Positions 1 through 7,801 are shown, numbered from the stretch's first letter. The stretch: 26,357 bases of DNA from JAIOSM01 sp023143455 (GCA_030632885.1 DAOVTW010000048.1:1-26357); one strand, 5' to 3'. Translations and numbers: made by a program. Notes: a model not told the origin generated them from the letters alone.

Positions 1-108
1 GAAGAGGGCTTTGCAAAGGTAACCAACAAAACATGCCAGAAGTTAATTGAAAAGGTGAATTTGCAAGAAGAAGCCTTTTGGACTGAAGACACCAGCAAAG
101 CTATTTAA
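1..108 (+). CDS. C-terminal fragment of unrecognised protein (possibly transposase)
   Basis: Frame 1 is open from the left edge to TAA at 106-108 and gives 35 residues, ending with the motif EEAFWTEDTSKAI. The start lies outside the window. The charged, helix-rich tail (KVTNKTCQKLIEK) reminds me of the C-terminus of IS630-like DDE transposases, but I cannot confirm this from 35 residues. It converges on the minus-strand gene that ends at 101, and the two coding ends overlap by 8 nt. It could equally be the end of an unrelated hypothetical gene. Confidence 0.4.
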   Translation, partial: EEGFAKVTNKTCQKLIEKVNLQEEAFWTEDTSKAI

Positions 109-577
109 TCCAGAATGAGGTCATATGAAATCGACTATAGTTAAAGCACCCTCTATCACCTCTGTAACTGGTATATCTATTGTTTTCGTTGCCAAATAGA
201 CCCTGCATAGTTGTCCTGTGCTCAAATCTTTTCTTTTCAAACTGAGAAGACAGGTCAAATATCTCGCTTTGAAGGCCTTTAATCTTTTCTTTATCAAATT
301 CAGATTTTGAATATTCCTCGTCCAGCTCGAGTTGTTTGTTGTACTTTGCTTCCCTGATATCTTTTGTGTCAGAAAAGAATGTATTCATACTTTCTTGCAT
401 TTTGGTCTGATCGTCGGTAGAAAGACCATTCCACATATTGCCATCATACATGCCGTAGCCCATGTTATTCCAGCTACCCATATGAGTTCTTCCACCGCGG
501 GCAAAGGCATAGACTGAAAAAGTGACCAGAATAATAGCAGCTAATATTAATGTTGTTTTTAAGGTTTTGTTTATCAT
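101..577 (-). CDS. Spy/ZraP-like small exported protein
   Basis: The start is ATG at 577 (MINKTLKT), with GGAGG at 586-590 eight bases upstream. The in-frame ATG at 592 overlaps that site and is less likely. Residues about 5-27 form a hydrophobic signal peptide ending in a VYAFA type cleavage region. A Gly/Met/Asn-rich stretch follows (MGYGMYDGNMWNG), then LSTDDQTKMQES and a long charged helical segment. This is the layout of periplasmic Spy/CpxP/ZraP proteins, which act as chaperones or metal-responsive envelope-stress proteins. The last 25 or so residues (from about NRYTSYRGDRG) do not look like the family and sit next to the plus-strand fragment ending at 108. An insertion may therefore have replaced the natural C-terminus. 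The family call is moderately sure; the exact function is unknown. Confidence 0.6.
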   Translation of the reverse strand: MINKTLKTTLILAAIILVTFSVYAFARGGRTHMGSWNNMGYGMYDGNMWNGLSTDDQTKMQESMNTFFSDTKDIREAKYNKQLELDEEYSKSEFDKEKIKGLQSEIFDLSSQFEKKRFEHRTTMQGLFGNENNRYTSYRGDRGCFNYSRFHMTSFWIK

Positions 578-877
578 TTTTAATACCTCCATTTTTTTAA
601 GTTAAAGTAAAAACCTTTCACATCCTGATATCTTATTATATCAAGTATCGTGCCAAAGTAGTTATTGTATTGATATTATTGATAAATTTTAAATTATTAC
701 GTCAATACCAGAAAATAAGATTCAACAAAGTGGATAAAAAATAGCCACTTGCATGGATAATAATAACCCATGTCTTTAATTATTAACAATGTGGTTGTAA
801 TTTTAAAAAAACAAGTATATACTCGCAGATTACAACTTGTACTGTATTTGAATTTAATTGACAGCAGGAGGTGCACG
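578..877. other. Divergent intergenic region between spy-like gene and infC
   Basis: About 300 bp of very AT-rich DNA holds the upstream regions of both divergent genes. I see no thrS remnant, although thrS often precedes infC. A small hairpin (AAGTGG/CCACTT) surrounds 729-751. A TGCATGGATAATAAT stretch near 750-765 could serve as an extended -10 for infC, but I cannot assign it firmly. The last 90 bp contain the alternative hairpins listed separately. Confidence 0.4.
794..840 (+). promoter_or_regulatory. Two mutually exclusive hairpins in infC leader
   Basis: GTTGTAAT (794-801) is the exact complement of ATTACAAC (829-836), an 8-bp stem. ACAAGT (811-816) is the exact complement of ACTTGT (835-840), a 6-bp stem. 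The two 3' arms share bases 835-836 and the second 5' arm lies in the loop of the first hairpin, so both cannot form at once. They lie 26 nt upstream of the infC Shine-Dalgarno sequence. This is visible base complementarity; a regulatory role is inference. Confidence 0.35.
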
Positions 878-1396
878 ATAGCTAAGAAGCAACAAGATAC
901 AACAAATGTAAATAATCAAATTAGAGCCGAAGAAGTTCGAATTATAGGCTCTGATGGCGAGCAGATAGGTATTTTATCAATAAAAGAGGCTTTGGAAAGA
1001 GCAGCGGGAAACGGCATGGACCTTGTTGAAGTCTCGCCTAATGCAAAGCCACCGGTCTGCAAAATAATGGATTACGGAAAATACAAGTACCAATGTACCA
1101 AGCAATTGCAGGATGCTAAAAAGAAGCAAAAAGGGTATCAAGTAAAAGAGATAAAAGTAAGGCCAAAGACAGAGGCCCATGACCTTGAAACAAAGGTCAA
1201 AAACATTGAAAGGTTTATTCTAAAAAAGAACAAGGTCAAAATTACACTTGTATTTAGGGGAAGAGAAATTATCCTCAAAGAACAAGGGCAACGGATACTT
1301 GAAAAACTTGTTGAAATGACCGATGACTTTGCCCAGGTTGAACAGTCACCGAAATATGAAGGCAGAGTCGTTACAATGCTTCTCAGTCCAAAATAA
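878..1396 (+). CDS. infC: Translation initiation factor IF-3
   Basis: IF3 binds the 30S subunit, prevents premature joining of 50S and proofreads start-codon pairing. The protein matches IF3 throughout: N-terminal NNQIRAEEVRIIGSDGEQIG, the linker SPNAKPPVCKIMDYGKYKY, then the C-domain KEIKVRPKTEAHDLETKVKN and KVKITLVFRGREI. The reading frame is open to 770, but a strong AGGAGGT (866-872) sits six bases before an in-frame ATA at 878. Starting there gives 172 residues, near the usual 170-180, and removes an N-terminal tail that does not look like IF3. No ATG, GTG or TTG in frame lies at this position. Non-standard AUU/AUC/AUA starts are a known feature of infC, because IF3 rejects them and so limits its own synthesis. 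It is the first gene of infC-rpmI-rplT-pheST. Confidence 0.93.
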   Translation: MAKKQQDTTNVNNQIRAEEVRIIGSDGEQIGILSIKEALERAAGNGMDLVEVSPNAKPPVCKIMDYGKYKYQCTKQLQDAKKKQKGYQVKEIKVRPKTEAHDLETKVKNIERFILKKNKVKITLVFRGREIILKEQGQRILEKLVEMTDDFAQVEQSPKYEGRVVTMLLSPK

Positions 1397-1427
1397 TTTT
1401 TCTTTCTTTTTTATTTTATTAAAAAAA

Positions 1428-1457
1428 TTGATATTGGTTTGCTTTAGTTAATATATA
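1428..1457 (+). promoter_or_regulatory. Candidate promoter before rpmI
   Basis: TTGATA at 1428-1433 is followed by ATATAT (1451-1456, 17-bp spacer) or TATATA (1452-1457, 18-bp spacer). Transcription would begin near 1464, just ahead of the hairpin at 1471-1506. This would give rpmI-rplT(-pheST) a second start independent of infC. It is a sequence match only, in AT-rich DNA where chance matches are common. Confidence 0.4.
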
Positions 1458-1470
1458 CAAATTGTGATGC

Positions 1471-1506
1471 ATGGTACGCTATGTTGTTTGAGACATGACG
1501 TACCAT
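1471..1506 (+). promoter_or_regulatory. Strong hairpin in rpmI leader, candidate L20 operator
   Basis: ATGGTACG (1471-1478) pairs with CGTACCAT (1499-1506). After one C/A mismatch the stem continues through a T-G wobble and ATGT/ACAT, leaving an 8-base loop, about 13 pairs in all. No T run follows, so it is not an intrinsic terminator. In E. coli and B. subtilis, L20 represses the infC-rpmI-rplT operon by binding structured mRNA ahead of rpmI or infC. The position here fits such a site, but binding is inferred. Confidence 0.5.
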
Positions 1507-1561
1507 TGTTGCTTTTGTGGAATTTTAAGACAGAAATTGTAAGATCTAAGGAGAGTAAAGA

Positions 1562-1759
1562 ATGCCTAAAATTAAAACTAATAGAGCAGCAGCAAAACGC
1601 TTTAAAAAAACAGGTAGTGGTAAGTTTAAATTTAGAAAGTCCCATGCAAATCATATACTTACCAAAAAATCAACAAAAAGAAAAAGAGGTTTCAGGCAGG
1701 ATCAAGTGCTTGATCGTTCTAATGAGAGAGAAGTAAAACGTCTGTTACCTAATGGGTAA
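1562..1759 (+). CDS. rpmI: 50S ribosomal protein L35
   Basis: The 65-residue basic protein begins MPKIKTNRAAAKRFK and carries the family's HILTKKSTKRKR motif; length is standard for L35. The ATG follows an AAGGAG-type site near 1548-1553. The gene lies 165 nt after infC and 24 nt before rplT, the conserved order. L35 is a late-assembling component of the large subunit. Confidence 0.95.
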   Translation: MPKIKTNRAAAKRFKKTGSGKFKFRKSHANHILTKKSTKRKRGFRQDQVLDRSNEREVKRLLPNG

Positions 1760-1783
1760 GATAATAATTGAAGGAGTTTTAGC

Positions 1784-2134
1784 ATGAGAGTCAAAAGAGG
1801 ATTTAAAGCAAGAAGACGTAGAAATAAAGTACTTAAACTTGCAAAAGGATATAGAGGCGCACGAAGTAAATTATTTAGAACTGCTACAGATGCTGTTGAT
1901 AAGGCATTGATGTATGCCTACAGAGATCGAAGAGTCAAAAAGAGAGAATTTAAGAAACTGTGGATTATAAGAATTAATGCTGCAGCAAGAATGAATAACC
2001 TTTCCTATAGTAAATTTATGCATGGGCTTAAGCTTGCAGGTATTGTATTAGATCGTAAAATACTTGCTGACCTGGCTGTTTCAGATCCTGCTGCTTTTTC
2101 ACAAATAGCTTCAAAAGCAGTGTCAGTGGCTTAA
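1784..2134 (+). CDS. rplT: 50S ribosomal protein L20
   Basis: The 116 residues begin MRVKRGFKARRRRNKVLKLAKGYRGARS, the conserved L20 N-terminal extension that threads into 23S rRNA. They continue with the globular domain (LWIIRINAAAR, YSKFMHGLK). A GAAGGAG site precedes the ATG. L20 is needed early in 50S assembly and, in model bacteria, is the translational repressor of this operon; the hairpin ahead of rpmI is the natural candidate target. Confidence 0.96.
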   Translation: MRVKRGFKARRRRNKVLKLAKGYRGARSKLFRTATDAVDKALMYAYRDRRVKKREFKKLWIIRINAAARMNNLSYSKFMHGLKLAGIVLDRKILADLAVSDPAAFSQIASKAVSVA

Positions 2135-2190
2135 GTTAATTGGAATATACAATCAAGGTTTAAATAAGGTTTATTCTTTTGTGAGGAATT

Positions 2191-3198
2191 TTGGAAAAGA
2201 GCATATCTGAGATTGAAATAGAGGCTTTAGAGCGTCTTGACAATACTATTGAAATTGAAGGAATTAAAGAGCTTTCACTACATTACCTTGGCAGAAAGGG
2301 TGTATTAACAAAGTTTTTAAGAAATGTTTCAAGTCTGCCTGAAAATGAACGTCCAATAGCTGGCAAGAACGCAAATATTTTAAAAGGAAAACTTGATACA
2401 GCATTTAATAATGCTTTGAAAGGTCTTGAATCAACAAAAGGTGATGCCTTAACAGGCATTGATATAACTTTGCCTGGAAGATCCTGTAAAAGAGGTTCTC
2501 TCCACCCTATTACACAAATTTCAAATGAAATAACAGATATTTTTCTACGCATGGGTTTTGATATTGCCCAAAGTCCTGAGGTTGAGACTGATTTTTATAA
2601 TTTTGAAGCGCTGAACATTCCAAAATATCATCCAGCAAGAGATATGCAGGATACTTTTTATATTTCCGATAATATTGTGCTCCGTACACACACATCACCT
2701 TCCCAGCCAAGAACAATGGAAAAAACAGAGCCACCTGTAAGAATAATTTCACCAGGCAAGGTTTTCAGGTGTGATTCAGACATAACTCATACACCAATGT
2801 TTCATCAGGTTGAAGGACTCATGGTCGATAAGGGTATTTCCTTTGGTGATCTTAAAGGAATCCTGACAACATTTGTGCATCAAATGTTTGATAAAAAAAC
2901 ATCATTAAGATTCAGGCCAAGTTTTTTCCCTTTTACAGAGCCAAGCGCAGAAGTTGATATCCGATGCGTTATATGCAGAGGCAAGGGTTGCAGAGTTTGT
3001 TCCAAAACTGGCTGGCTTGAGGTTTTAGGATCTGGCATGGTTCATCCTGCTGTTTTTGAAAAAGTTGGATATGATACTGAAAAATACACAGGGTTTGCTT
3101 TTGGAATGGGAATTGAGCGTATTGCAATGTTAAAATACGGAATTGATGATATTAGAAAATTCTTTGAAAATGATATACGTTTTTTGAGGCAGTTTTAG
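2191..3198 (+). CDS. pheS: Phenylalanyl-tRNA synthetase alpha subunit
   Basis: The catalytic subunit of the (alpha-beta)2 class II enzyme charges tRNA-Phe. The start is TTG at 2191 behind a GTGAGGA site (2181-2187), giving 335 residues (E. coli has 327). Visible parts are the N-terminal tRNA-binding coiled coil (about 1-90, including LSLHYLGRKGVLTKF), motif 2 (HPARDMQDTFY), and motif 3 (GFAFGMGIERIAMLKYG) near the C-terminus. A CVICRGKGCRVC cysteine cluster near residues 253-264 is common in bacterial PheS. pheT follows after 2 nt, so the two are probably co-translated. Confidence 0.95.
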   Translation: MEKSISEIEIEALERLDNTIEIEGIKELSLHYLGRKGVLTKFLRNVSSLPENERPIAGKNANILKGKLDTAFNNALKGLESTKGDALTGIDITLPGRSCKRGSLHPITQISNEITDIFLRMGFDIAQSPEVETDFYNFEALNIPKYHPARDMQDTFYISDNIVLRTHTSPSQPRTMEKTEPPVRIISPGKVFRCDSDITHTPMFHQVEGLMVDKGISFGDLKGILTTFVHQMFDKKTSLRFRPSFFPFTEPSAEVDIRCVICRGKGCRVCSKTGWLEVLGSGMVHPAVFEKVGYDTEKYTGFAFGMGIERIAMLKYGIDDIRKFFENDIRFLRQF

Positions 3199-3200
3199 TT

Positions 3201-5639
3201 ATGAAAGTTAGTTTAAGCTGGTTAAAAGAATACATCTCGGTCGATTTTTCTCCTGATGAACTTGCTGAAAGATTGACAATGGCAGGTTTGGAAGTAGAAG
3301 GTATTGAGAGCAGATTTGATTATCTTGAAGATATTATTGTAAGCAGAGTTGAAAAAACTGAAAAGCATCCAAATGCAGATAACCTAACCTGTTGTACAGT
3401 CGATGTTGGAGATAATAATATTGTACAGATAGTTTGTGGTGCTCCTAATGTTCGGGAAGGCCTTCTTGTGCCTTGTGCTTTGCCTGGAACAGTTCTGCCC
3501 GGAGATTTTACGATAAAAAAAAGTAAGATTCGGGGTGAAAAATCAGCAGGCATGCTATGTAGTGGAAAAGAGCTAAAGATTGATTCTGATGCCTCGGGTA
3601 TTATGGAACTTGATAAAGATCTTATGCCTGGCACTTCTCTTGCTCAAGCACTAAATCTTTCAGATTATGTTTTTGAAGTAGACCTTACACCCAACAGACC
3701 TGATTGTCTCAGCCTGATTGGTGTTGCAAGGGAAATAGGAGCTTTTTGTGAACCAAAAGCTAAGGTCTCTTATCCTGATTTCGAGCAATCAAATAAAAAT
3801 CAAGGTTTATTTTCCATAAATGAATATGCAAAGGTTGAAATAATAGATCCGGATTTGTGTCCAAGATATGCAGGCGGATTTTTGTTAGATGTAAAAGTTG
3901 GACCATCACCATTCTGGCTTCAACAAAAACTTGAATCAGTGGGCTTAACCCCAATAAATAATATTGTGGATGTCACAAATTTTGTATTGATGGAAACAGG
4001 TCAACCTCTTCATGCATTTGATTATGATTTTCTTGCCAAAGGAAAAATAGTAGTCAAAAGAGCAGGTGAGACCATTGATTTTACAACTCTTGATGGAAAA
4101 GAACATAAGCTTGAACCTGATACATTGATGATATGTGATGGTGAAAAATCTGTTGCAATAGCAGGTGTCATGGGTGGTGAAAATTCTGAAATATCAGAGA
4201 GCACCACAAAAGTTCTCGTGGAAAGTGCATATTTTAATCCTATCTCCATTAGAAAAACTGCAAAAAAAACAGGAATTAATACTGATGCCTCCCATCGTTT
4301 TGAGAGAGGAATTGATCCTGAAGGTTGTATAAATGCACTCAATCGAGCAGTAGAGTTGATGGCTGAAATTTCAGGTGGAACAAAAGCCAAGGATATTATT
4401 GATAATTATCCTTTAAAGCAAAAACCTGTAAAAATTGATGTAAATACAGATGTTCTTAATACACGGCTTGGAACTAATTTGAGTATTGATTCCATTAAAG
4501 AACTTATCGAATCTGTTGAGTTTAAAGCTGAAAAAATAAAAGATAATCTTTTGAGAGTAGATGTACCTTCTTTTAGAGTCGATGTGACAAGACCTGAAGA
4601 CCTTTCTGAAGAAGTGGCAAGACTTTGGGGTTATAATAATATTGAGGTAAGTTTCCCAAGCATTTCAGCTCAGGGAGAGCTACTTAATCCTATTATTAGC
4701 TTAAGGAGCAAAGCAAGAGATATAATGAACGGGTTTGGTTTCAGTGAAGCTATTAATTATGATTTTACTTCACCAAAATCAGTTGATAATCTGTTATTAG
4801 AGCAAGATGATGAAAGAACAAGGGTTGAAACAATACTTAATCCGATTTCCGAAGAGATGGGAGTGTTGAGAACTTCACTTGTCCCAGGGCTTCTTCAAAG
4901 TATGAAAACAAATATTTCCCAGCAGGTTGATACTATCAAATTGTTTGAAACAGGAAATATTTTTTTAGCTACAAGAAAAGATTCTTTACCTGAAGAAATA
5001 GAAATGATTGCTGGATTGTGGACAGGATCAAGGGACACTGATTCCATACACAATAAAAAAGCAAATTGTAATTTTTTTGATTTAAAGGGTGTGGTTCAAG
5101 GTTTTTTAGAAGGACTCAATATTAAAGATTGTGTTTATGAAAGAGCTTTAGAAAAAGAGTTTCCGTATTATTCTAAAGGATATGCTGCAATAGTAAAAAA
5201 AGGTGAGCCTGTATTAGGCGTATTAGGTCAAATAAAGCCGGAAGTAATAAAAAATCATAATTTAAAACAGACTGCTTTTATTTTTGAAATAGATATTAAA
5301 GTCTTGTTAAGTCTCATGCCTGAGAAAATCACAGCTGAAATTTTACCAAAATATCCTGCAATATCCCAGGATATTACTATTATTATCGATTCTAATATTG
5401 CAGCAGGCTCAGTTTCTAAAGAGCTTGATTTACTTGTACAAAAGGAAAGTCTTGCGGAAGAAACTTATCTTTTTGATTTCTTTGAGGGCAAGCCTCTTGC
5501 CAAAGATAAAAAATCACTCTCTTTTCGAATTGTTTACAGGTCACCTAGCAAAACCTTAAAAGAAAAAAAGGTCAAAGCATTACATTCAAAAATTTGTGAA
5601 TCATTGATAAGTAAGTTTAATGCAGATCTTCCTGTTTAA
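3201..5639 (+). CDS. pheT: Phenylalanyl-tRNA synthetase beta subunit
   Basis: The 812-residue beta subunit is slightly longer than E. coli's 795. In order it has the N-terminal core (MKVSLSWLKEYI), the EMAP/OB tRNA-binding domain (about 40-150, HPNADNLTCCTVDVG), the B3/B4 editing module (VDLTPNRPDCLSLIGVARE; NNIVDVTNFVLMETGQPLHAFD), the B5 domain, the catalytic-like core, and the C-terminal FDX-ACB anticodon domain (FPYY..., YPAISQDITIIID). Editing hydrolyses Tyr-tRNA-Phe. The ATG lies 2 nt after the pheS stop with GAGG inside the end of pheS. No intrinsic terminator with a T tract follows. Confidence 0.96.
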   Translation: MKVSLSWLKEYISVDFSPDELAERLTMAGLEVEGIESRFDYLEDIIVSRVEKTEKHPNADNLTCCTVDVGDNNIVQIVCGAPNVREGLLVPCALPGTVLPGDFTIKKSKIRGEKSAGMLCSGKELKIDSDASGIMELDKDLMPGTSLAQALNLSDYVFEVDLTPNRPDCLSLIGVAREIGAFCEPKAKVSYPDFEQSNKNQGLFSINEYAKVEIIDPDLCPRYAGGFLLDVKVGPSPFWLQQKLESVGLTPINNIVDVTNFVLMETGQPLHAFDYDFLAKGKIVVKRAGETIDFTTLDGKEHKLEPDTLMICDGEKSVAIAGVMGGENSEISESTTKVLVESAYFNPISIRKTAKKTGINTDASHRFERGIDPEGCINALNRAVELMAEISGGTKAKDIIDNYPLKQKPVKIDVNTDVLNTRLGTNLSIDSIKELIESVEFKAEKIKDNLLRVDVPSFRVDVTRPEDLSEEVARLWGYNNIEVSFPSISAQGELLNPIISLRSKARDIMNGFGFSEAINYDFTSPKSVDNLLLEQDDERTRVETILNPISEEMGVLRTSLVPGLLQSMKTNISQQVDTIKLFETGNIFLATRKDSLPEEIEMIAGLWTGSRDTDSIHNKKANCNFFDLKGVVQGFLEGLNIKDCVYERALEKEFPYYSKGYAAIVKKGEPVLGVLGQIKPEVIKNHNLKQTAFIFEIDIKVLLSLMPEKITAEILPKYPAISQDITIIIDSNIAAGSVSKELDLLVQKESLAEETYLFDFFEGKPLAKDKKSLSFRIVYRSPSKTLKEKKVKALHSKICESLISKFNADLPV

Positions 5640-5731
5640 TGCCAGAGACTAAATAATTTTGGTTTGATCTGGAAACCTGATTTTAATGCAATATGCTTTT
5701 TGAAATTTATCAATAAAGTATAAAACTGTTA

Positions 5732-5760
5732 TTGACAAATAATTTTAACATGTTATATAT
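5732..5760 (+). promoter_or_regulatory. Sigma-70-type promoter for rimP-nusA-infB operon
   Basis: A perfect TTGACA (5732-5737) is followed after 16-17 bp by TATATA/ATATAT (5754-5760). This is one of the best promoter matches in the window. It lies 92 bp after pheT and about 180 bp before rimP. Transcription would start near 5767, so the mRNA would carry the structured leader described next. Confidence 0.65.
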
Positions 5761-5766
5761 GTAAAT

Positions 5767-5938
5767 CTCTAATGGATTAACTGGGGTTATGGAGATAGCA
5801 GATTGTAAGTTCCATTTTGTAAAGTGGGATGTAATCTAAGCCTTAATTACTGAATTAGGGAAGATTTTTAATATGTTTCGAGAGGAACGGGCATCTGCCC
5901 GTTTTTCTGTTTTTTAGAAAAGGGTGGTTTTTATCAGC
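5767..5938 (+). promoter_or_regulatory. Structured rimP leader ending in an intrinsic terminator (putative attenuator)
   Basis: Successive hairpins are visible: AGATT/AATCT (5800-5804 with 5833-5837) enclosing an 8-bp stem (5810-5817 with 5822-5829, loop TGTA); an 8-bp stem CCTTAATT/AATTAGGG (5841-5848 with 5853-5860); and the terminator at 5886-5915. GTTTC-GAGA-GGAAC (5875-5888) makes a GNRA-capped hairpin that uses the first bases of the terminator arm, so the two compete. GTTCC at 5809-5813 can also pair with GGAAC at 5884-5888. The layout suggests attenuation of the operon. An independent small RNA ending at the terminator is the alternative. Confidence 0.5.
5886..5915 (+). terminator. 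Intrinsic terminator upstream of rimP
   Basis: AACGGGC (5886-5892) and GCCCGTT (5897-5903) form a 7-bp stem with a 4-base loop, followed by a T-rich run to 5915 interrupted by CTG. It stands between the promoter at 5732 and the whole rimP-to-pnp operon, so it must be read through or regulated for the operon to be expressed from that promoter. Confidence 0.75.
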
Positions 5939-6415
5939 ATGGGGAAACAGGACAAAAACAATTTAAAGAATCTTGCCATGAGTATCGGTGAGGTTGTAGA
6001 GCCTGTTTGCACTGCTGAAAAAATTGAGTTTGTTCATGCAGAATGTGTGTCAAGTGATAATGGAATGCTCATCAGGCTTTATTTGGATAAGCCTGGTGGT
6101 ATTAATATAAATGATTTGACTGGCATGAGCCGCCAGCTTGAAGATTTATTAGATGTGCATTTTAATAGTTTAGGAAGATACAGGCTTGAAGTCTCTTCAC
6201 CGGGTTTAGACAGACCGTTAGGTAAAAAGGAAGATTTTAAAAAGTTTGTTGGAAACAGGGTGAAAATAAAGCTTGATGAGTTTATCGAAAAGAGAAAAGA
6301 ATTTACTGGTATCCTTAAAAATGTTACCCAGAATGGTCTAACAATTGAAGCGGATAGCAAAGAATTTTTTATAGAGTTTGAACAGATTAATAAAGCAAGG
6401 CTTGCAAATCATTGA
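5939..6415 (+). CDS. rimP: Ribosome maturation factor RimP
   Basis: RimP assists late maturation of the 30S subunit. The protein has the family signature in order: VEPVCTAEKIEFVHAEC, then LIRLYLDKPGGININDLTGMSRQLEDLLD, the hallmark YRLEVSSPGLDRPLGKKEDF, and the C-terminal SH3-like part (VKIKLDEFIEKRKEFTGIL). The ATG at 5939 follows GGGTGG (5922-5927) and gives 158 residues. A GTG at 5924 is an alternative start giving 163. nusA starts 18 nt after its stop, the usual pairing. Confidence 0.93.
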   Translation: MGKQDKNNLKNLAMSIGEVVEPVCTAEKIEFVHAECVSSDNGMLIRLYLDKPGGININDLTGMSRQLEDLLDVHFNSLGRYRLEVSSPGLDRPLGKKEDFKKFVGNRVKIKLDEFIEKRKEFTGILKNVTQNGLTIEADSKEFFIEFEQINKARLANH

Positions 6416-6433
6416 GATGGAGAATATTGCACA

Positions 6434-7801
6434 ATGCTAATTACTGATATTAAGCGAATTGTGGATCAGCTCAGCCGGGAAAAGGGCATTGATGCTGAAG
6501 TATTGATAGCTACAATCAAAGATGCCGTTGAATCTGCTGCCAAGAAAAAATTTGGCTCAAGCGCCGACATAGAAATACATTATGATAAACCCAGTGGGCA
6601 GATTGAAGTTTTTCATTTTAAGGAAGTTGTTGAAACAATTGAATTTCCTGATAAAGAACTTTCACTAGAACAAGGTTATGAGTATGACCCAGATTGTGAA
6701 ATTGGAGATAGCCTTGGAATTCGAATTGATGCTGGTGAGTTTGGAAGAATTGCGGCCCAAACAGCAAAGCAGGTAATAATTCAAAAGTTTAGAGAGGCAG
6801 AAAGAAATGCTGTTTATGAAAACTTTATACATAAAAAAGGGCAGATAATTAATGGTATTGTCCACAGATTTGATCGTGGCAGCATTATCGTTAATCTTGG
6901 GCAGACTGAAGCTGTTATGCGACCAAGGGATCAAATGCCCAATGAGACATATAAAAGAGGTGACAGGATAAGAGCCTATGTCGTAGATGTGCTTGAAGAA
7001 TCAAAAGGAGCTCAGATTATACTTTCAAGATCACACCCTGATTTTTTGATTGAATTATTTAAAACTGAAGTTCCTGAAGTGGCTGAAGGCATTGTAACAA
7101 TACTTGAGGCAGCAAGATACCCTGGAGTTAGGGCAAAAATTGCAGTGCAATCTTCTGATTCTGATGTTGATCCTGTTGGCGCATGTGTTGGCATGAAAGG
7201 CAGTAGAATACAAAATATTGTGCAGGAGCTTCGAGGTGAAAAAATTGATGTTGTTCCATGGAATCCTGATATTGCGAAATTTGTTTGCAACTCACTTGCC
7301 CCTGCGGAAATAACCAGAGTTGTTATTGATGAAGATAATCAAAGCATGGAAGTTATAGTACCGGAAGACCATCTTTCAATTTCAATTGGCAAAAATGGAC
7401 AAAATATCAGTTTGGCATGTGAGTTAACAGGATGGCATCTTCAGGTAATGAGTGAAGAAGAGTATAGCCGTGGAATAAAACAAGGCTATGATGACCTGAT
7501 GAGATTGTCCGGAATAAATATTGCCACCGCAGAAATTCTTTTAAGTGCTGGATTTTCATCTCTTGCAGATATTGCAGAAGCCCTAGTAGATGATATTTGT
7601 TCTCTTGTTGACTTTGATGAAAAACAGGTTGTAGAGATAATTGCAGAAGCAAAACAATTACTTGCTGTGGGGAATAAAAAAGAAGAAAAAGAGTCCCAGG
7701 AAGAGATAATACCAGAGCCAGATTCAGAGCAAGACTCAAAGGAAGATACAAAACCGGACACTAAAGCAACAACAGATTCAGCAGAGACAGAAGAAGAGTA
7801 A
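6434..7801 (+). CDS. nusA: Transcription termination/antitermination factor NusA
   Basis: NusA binds RNA polymerase and nascent RNA to control pausing, termination and antitermination. The 455 residues show the N-terminal polymerase-binding domain (about 1-125), an S1 domain (about 135-200, GQIINGIVHRFDRGSIIVNLG), KH1 (GMKG at 253-256) and KH2 (GKNG at 319-322). One C-terminal helix-hairpin-helix repeat follows (about 360-410, SGINIATAEILLSAGFSSLADIA), then an acidic, low-complexity tail of about 40 residues. E. coli NusA has two acidic repeats and is longer; this single repeat plus disordered tail is a shorter variant. It is the second gene of the operon. No ylxR gene lies between nusA and infB. 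Confidence 0.95.
   Translation: MLITDIKRIVDQLSREKGIDAEVLIATIKDAVESAAKKKFGSSADIEIHYDKPSGQIEVFHFKEVVETIEFPDKELSLEQGYEYDPDCEIGDSLGIRIDAGEFGRIAAQTAKQVIIQKFREAERNAVYENFIHKKGQIINGIVHRFDRGSIIVNLGQTEAVMRPRDQMPNETYKRGDRIRAYVVDVLEESKGAQIILSRSHPDFLIELFKTEVPEVAEGIVTILEAARYPGVRAKIAVQSSDSDVDPVGACVGMKGSRIQNIVQELRGEKIDVVPWNPDIAKFVCNSLAPAEITRVVIDEDNQSMEVIVPEDHLSISIGKNGQNISLACELTGWHLQVMSEEEYSRGIKQGYDDLMRLSGINIATAEILLSAGFSSLADIAEALVDDICSLVDFDEKQVVEIIAEAKQLLAVGNKKEEKESQEEIIPEPDSEQDSKEDTKPDTKATTDSAETEEE

Noticed and set aside
770..877. N-terminal extension of infC from ATG 770
   Set aside because: No ribosome-binding site at 770, the peptide is unlike IF3, and a strong site points to ATA 878.
5767..5915. 6S RNA or another known small RNA
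   Set aside because: The hairpins do not form the single long bulged stem of 6S RNA, and no other known family could be matched by eye.
7680..7800. Acidic repeat-like tail of NusA considered as a separate gene or frameshift
   Set aside because: It continues the nusA frame to its stop; low-complexity acidic tails are plausible for NusA.
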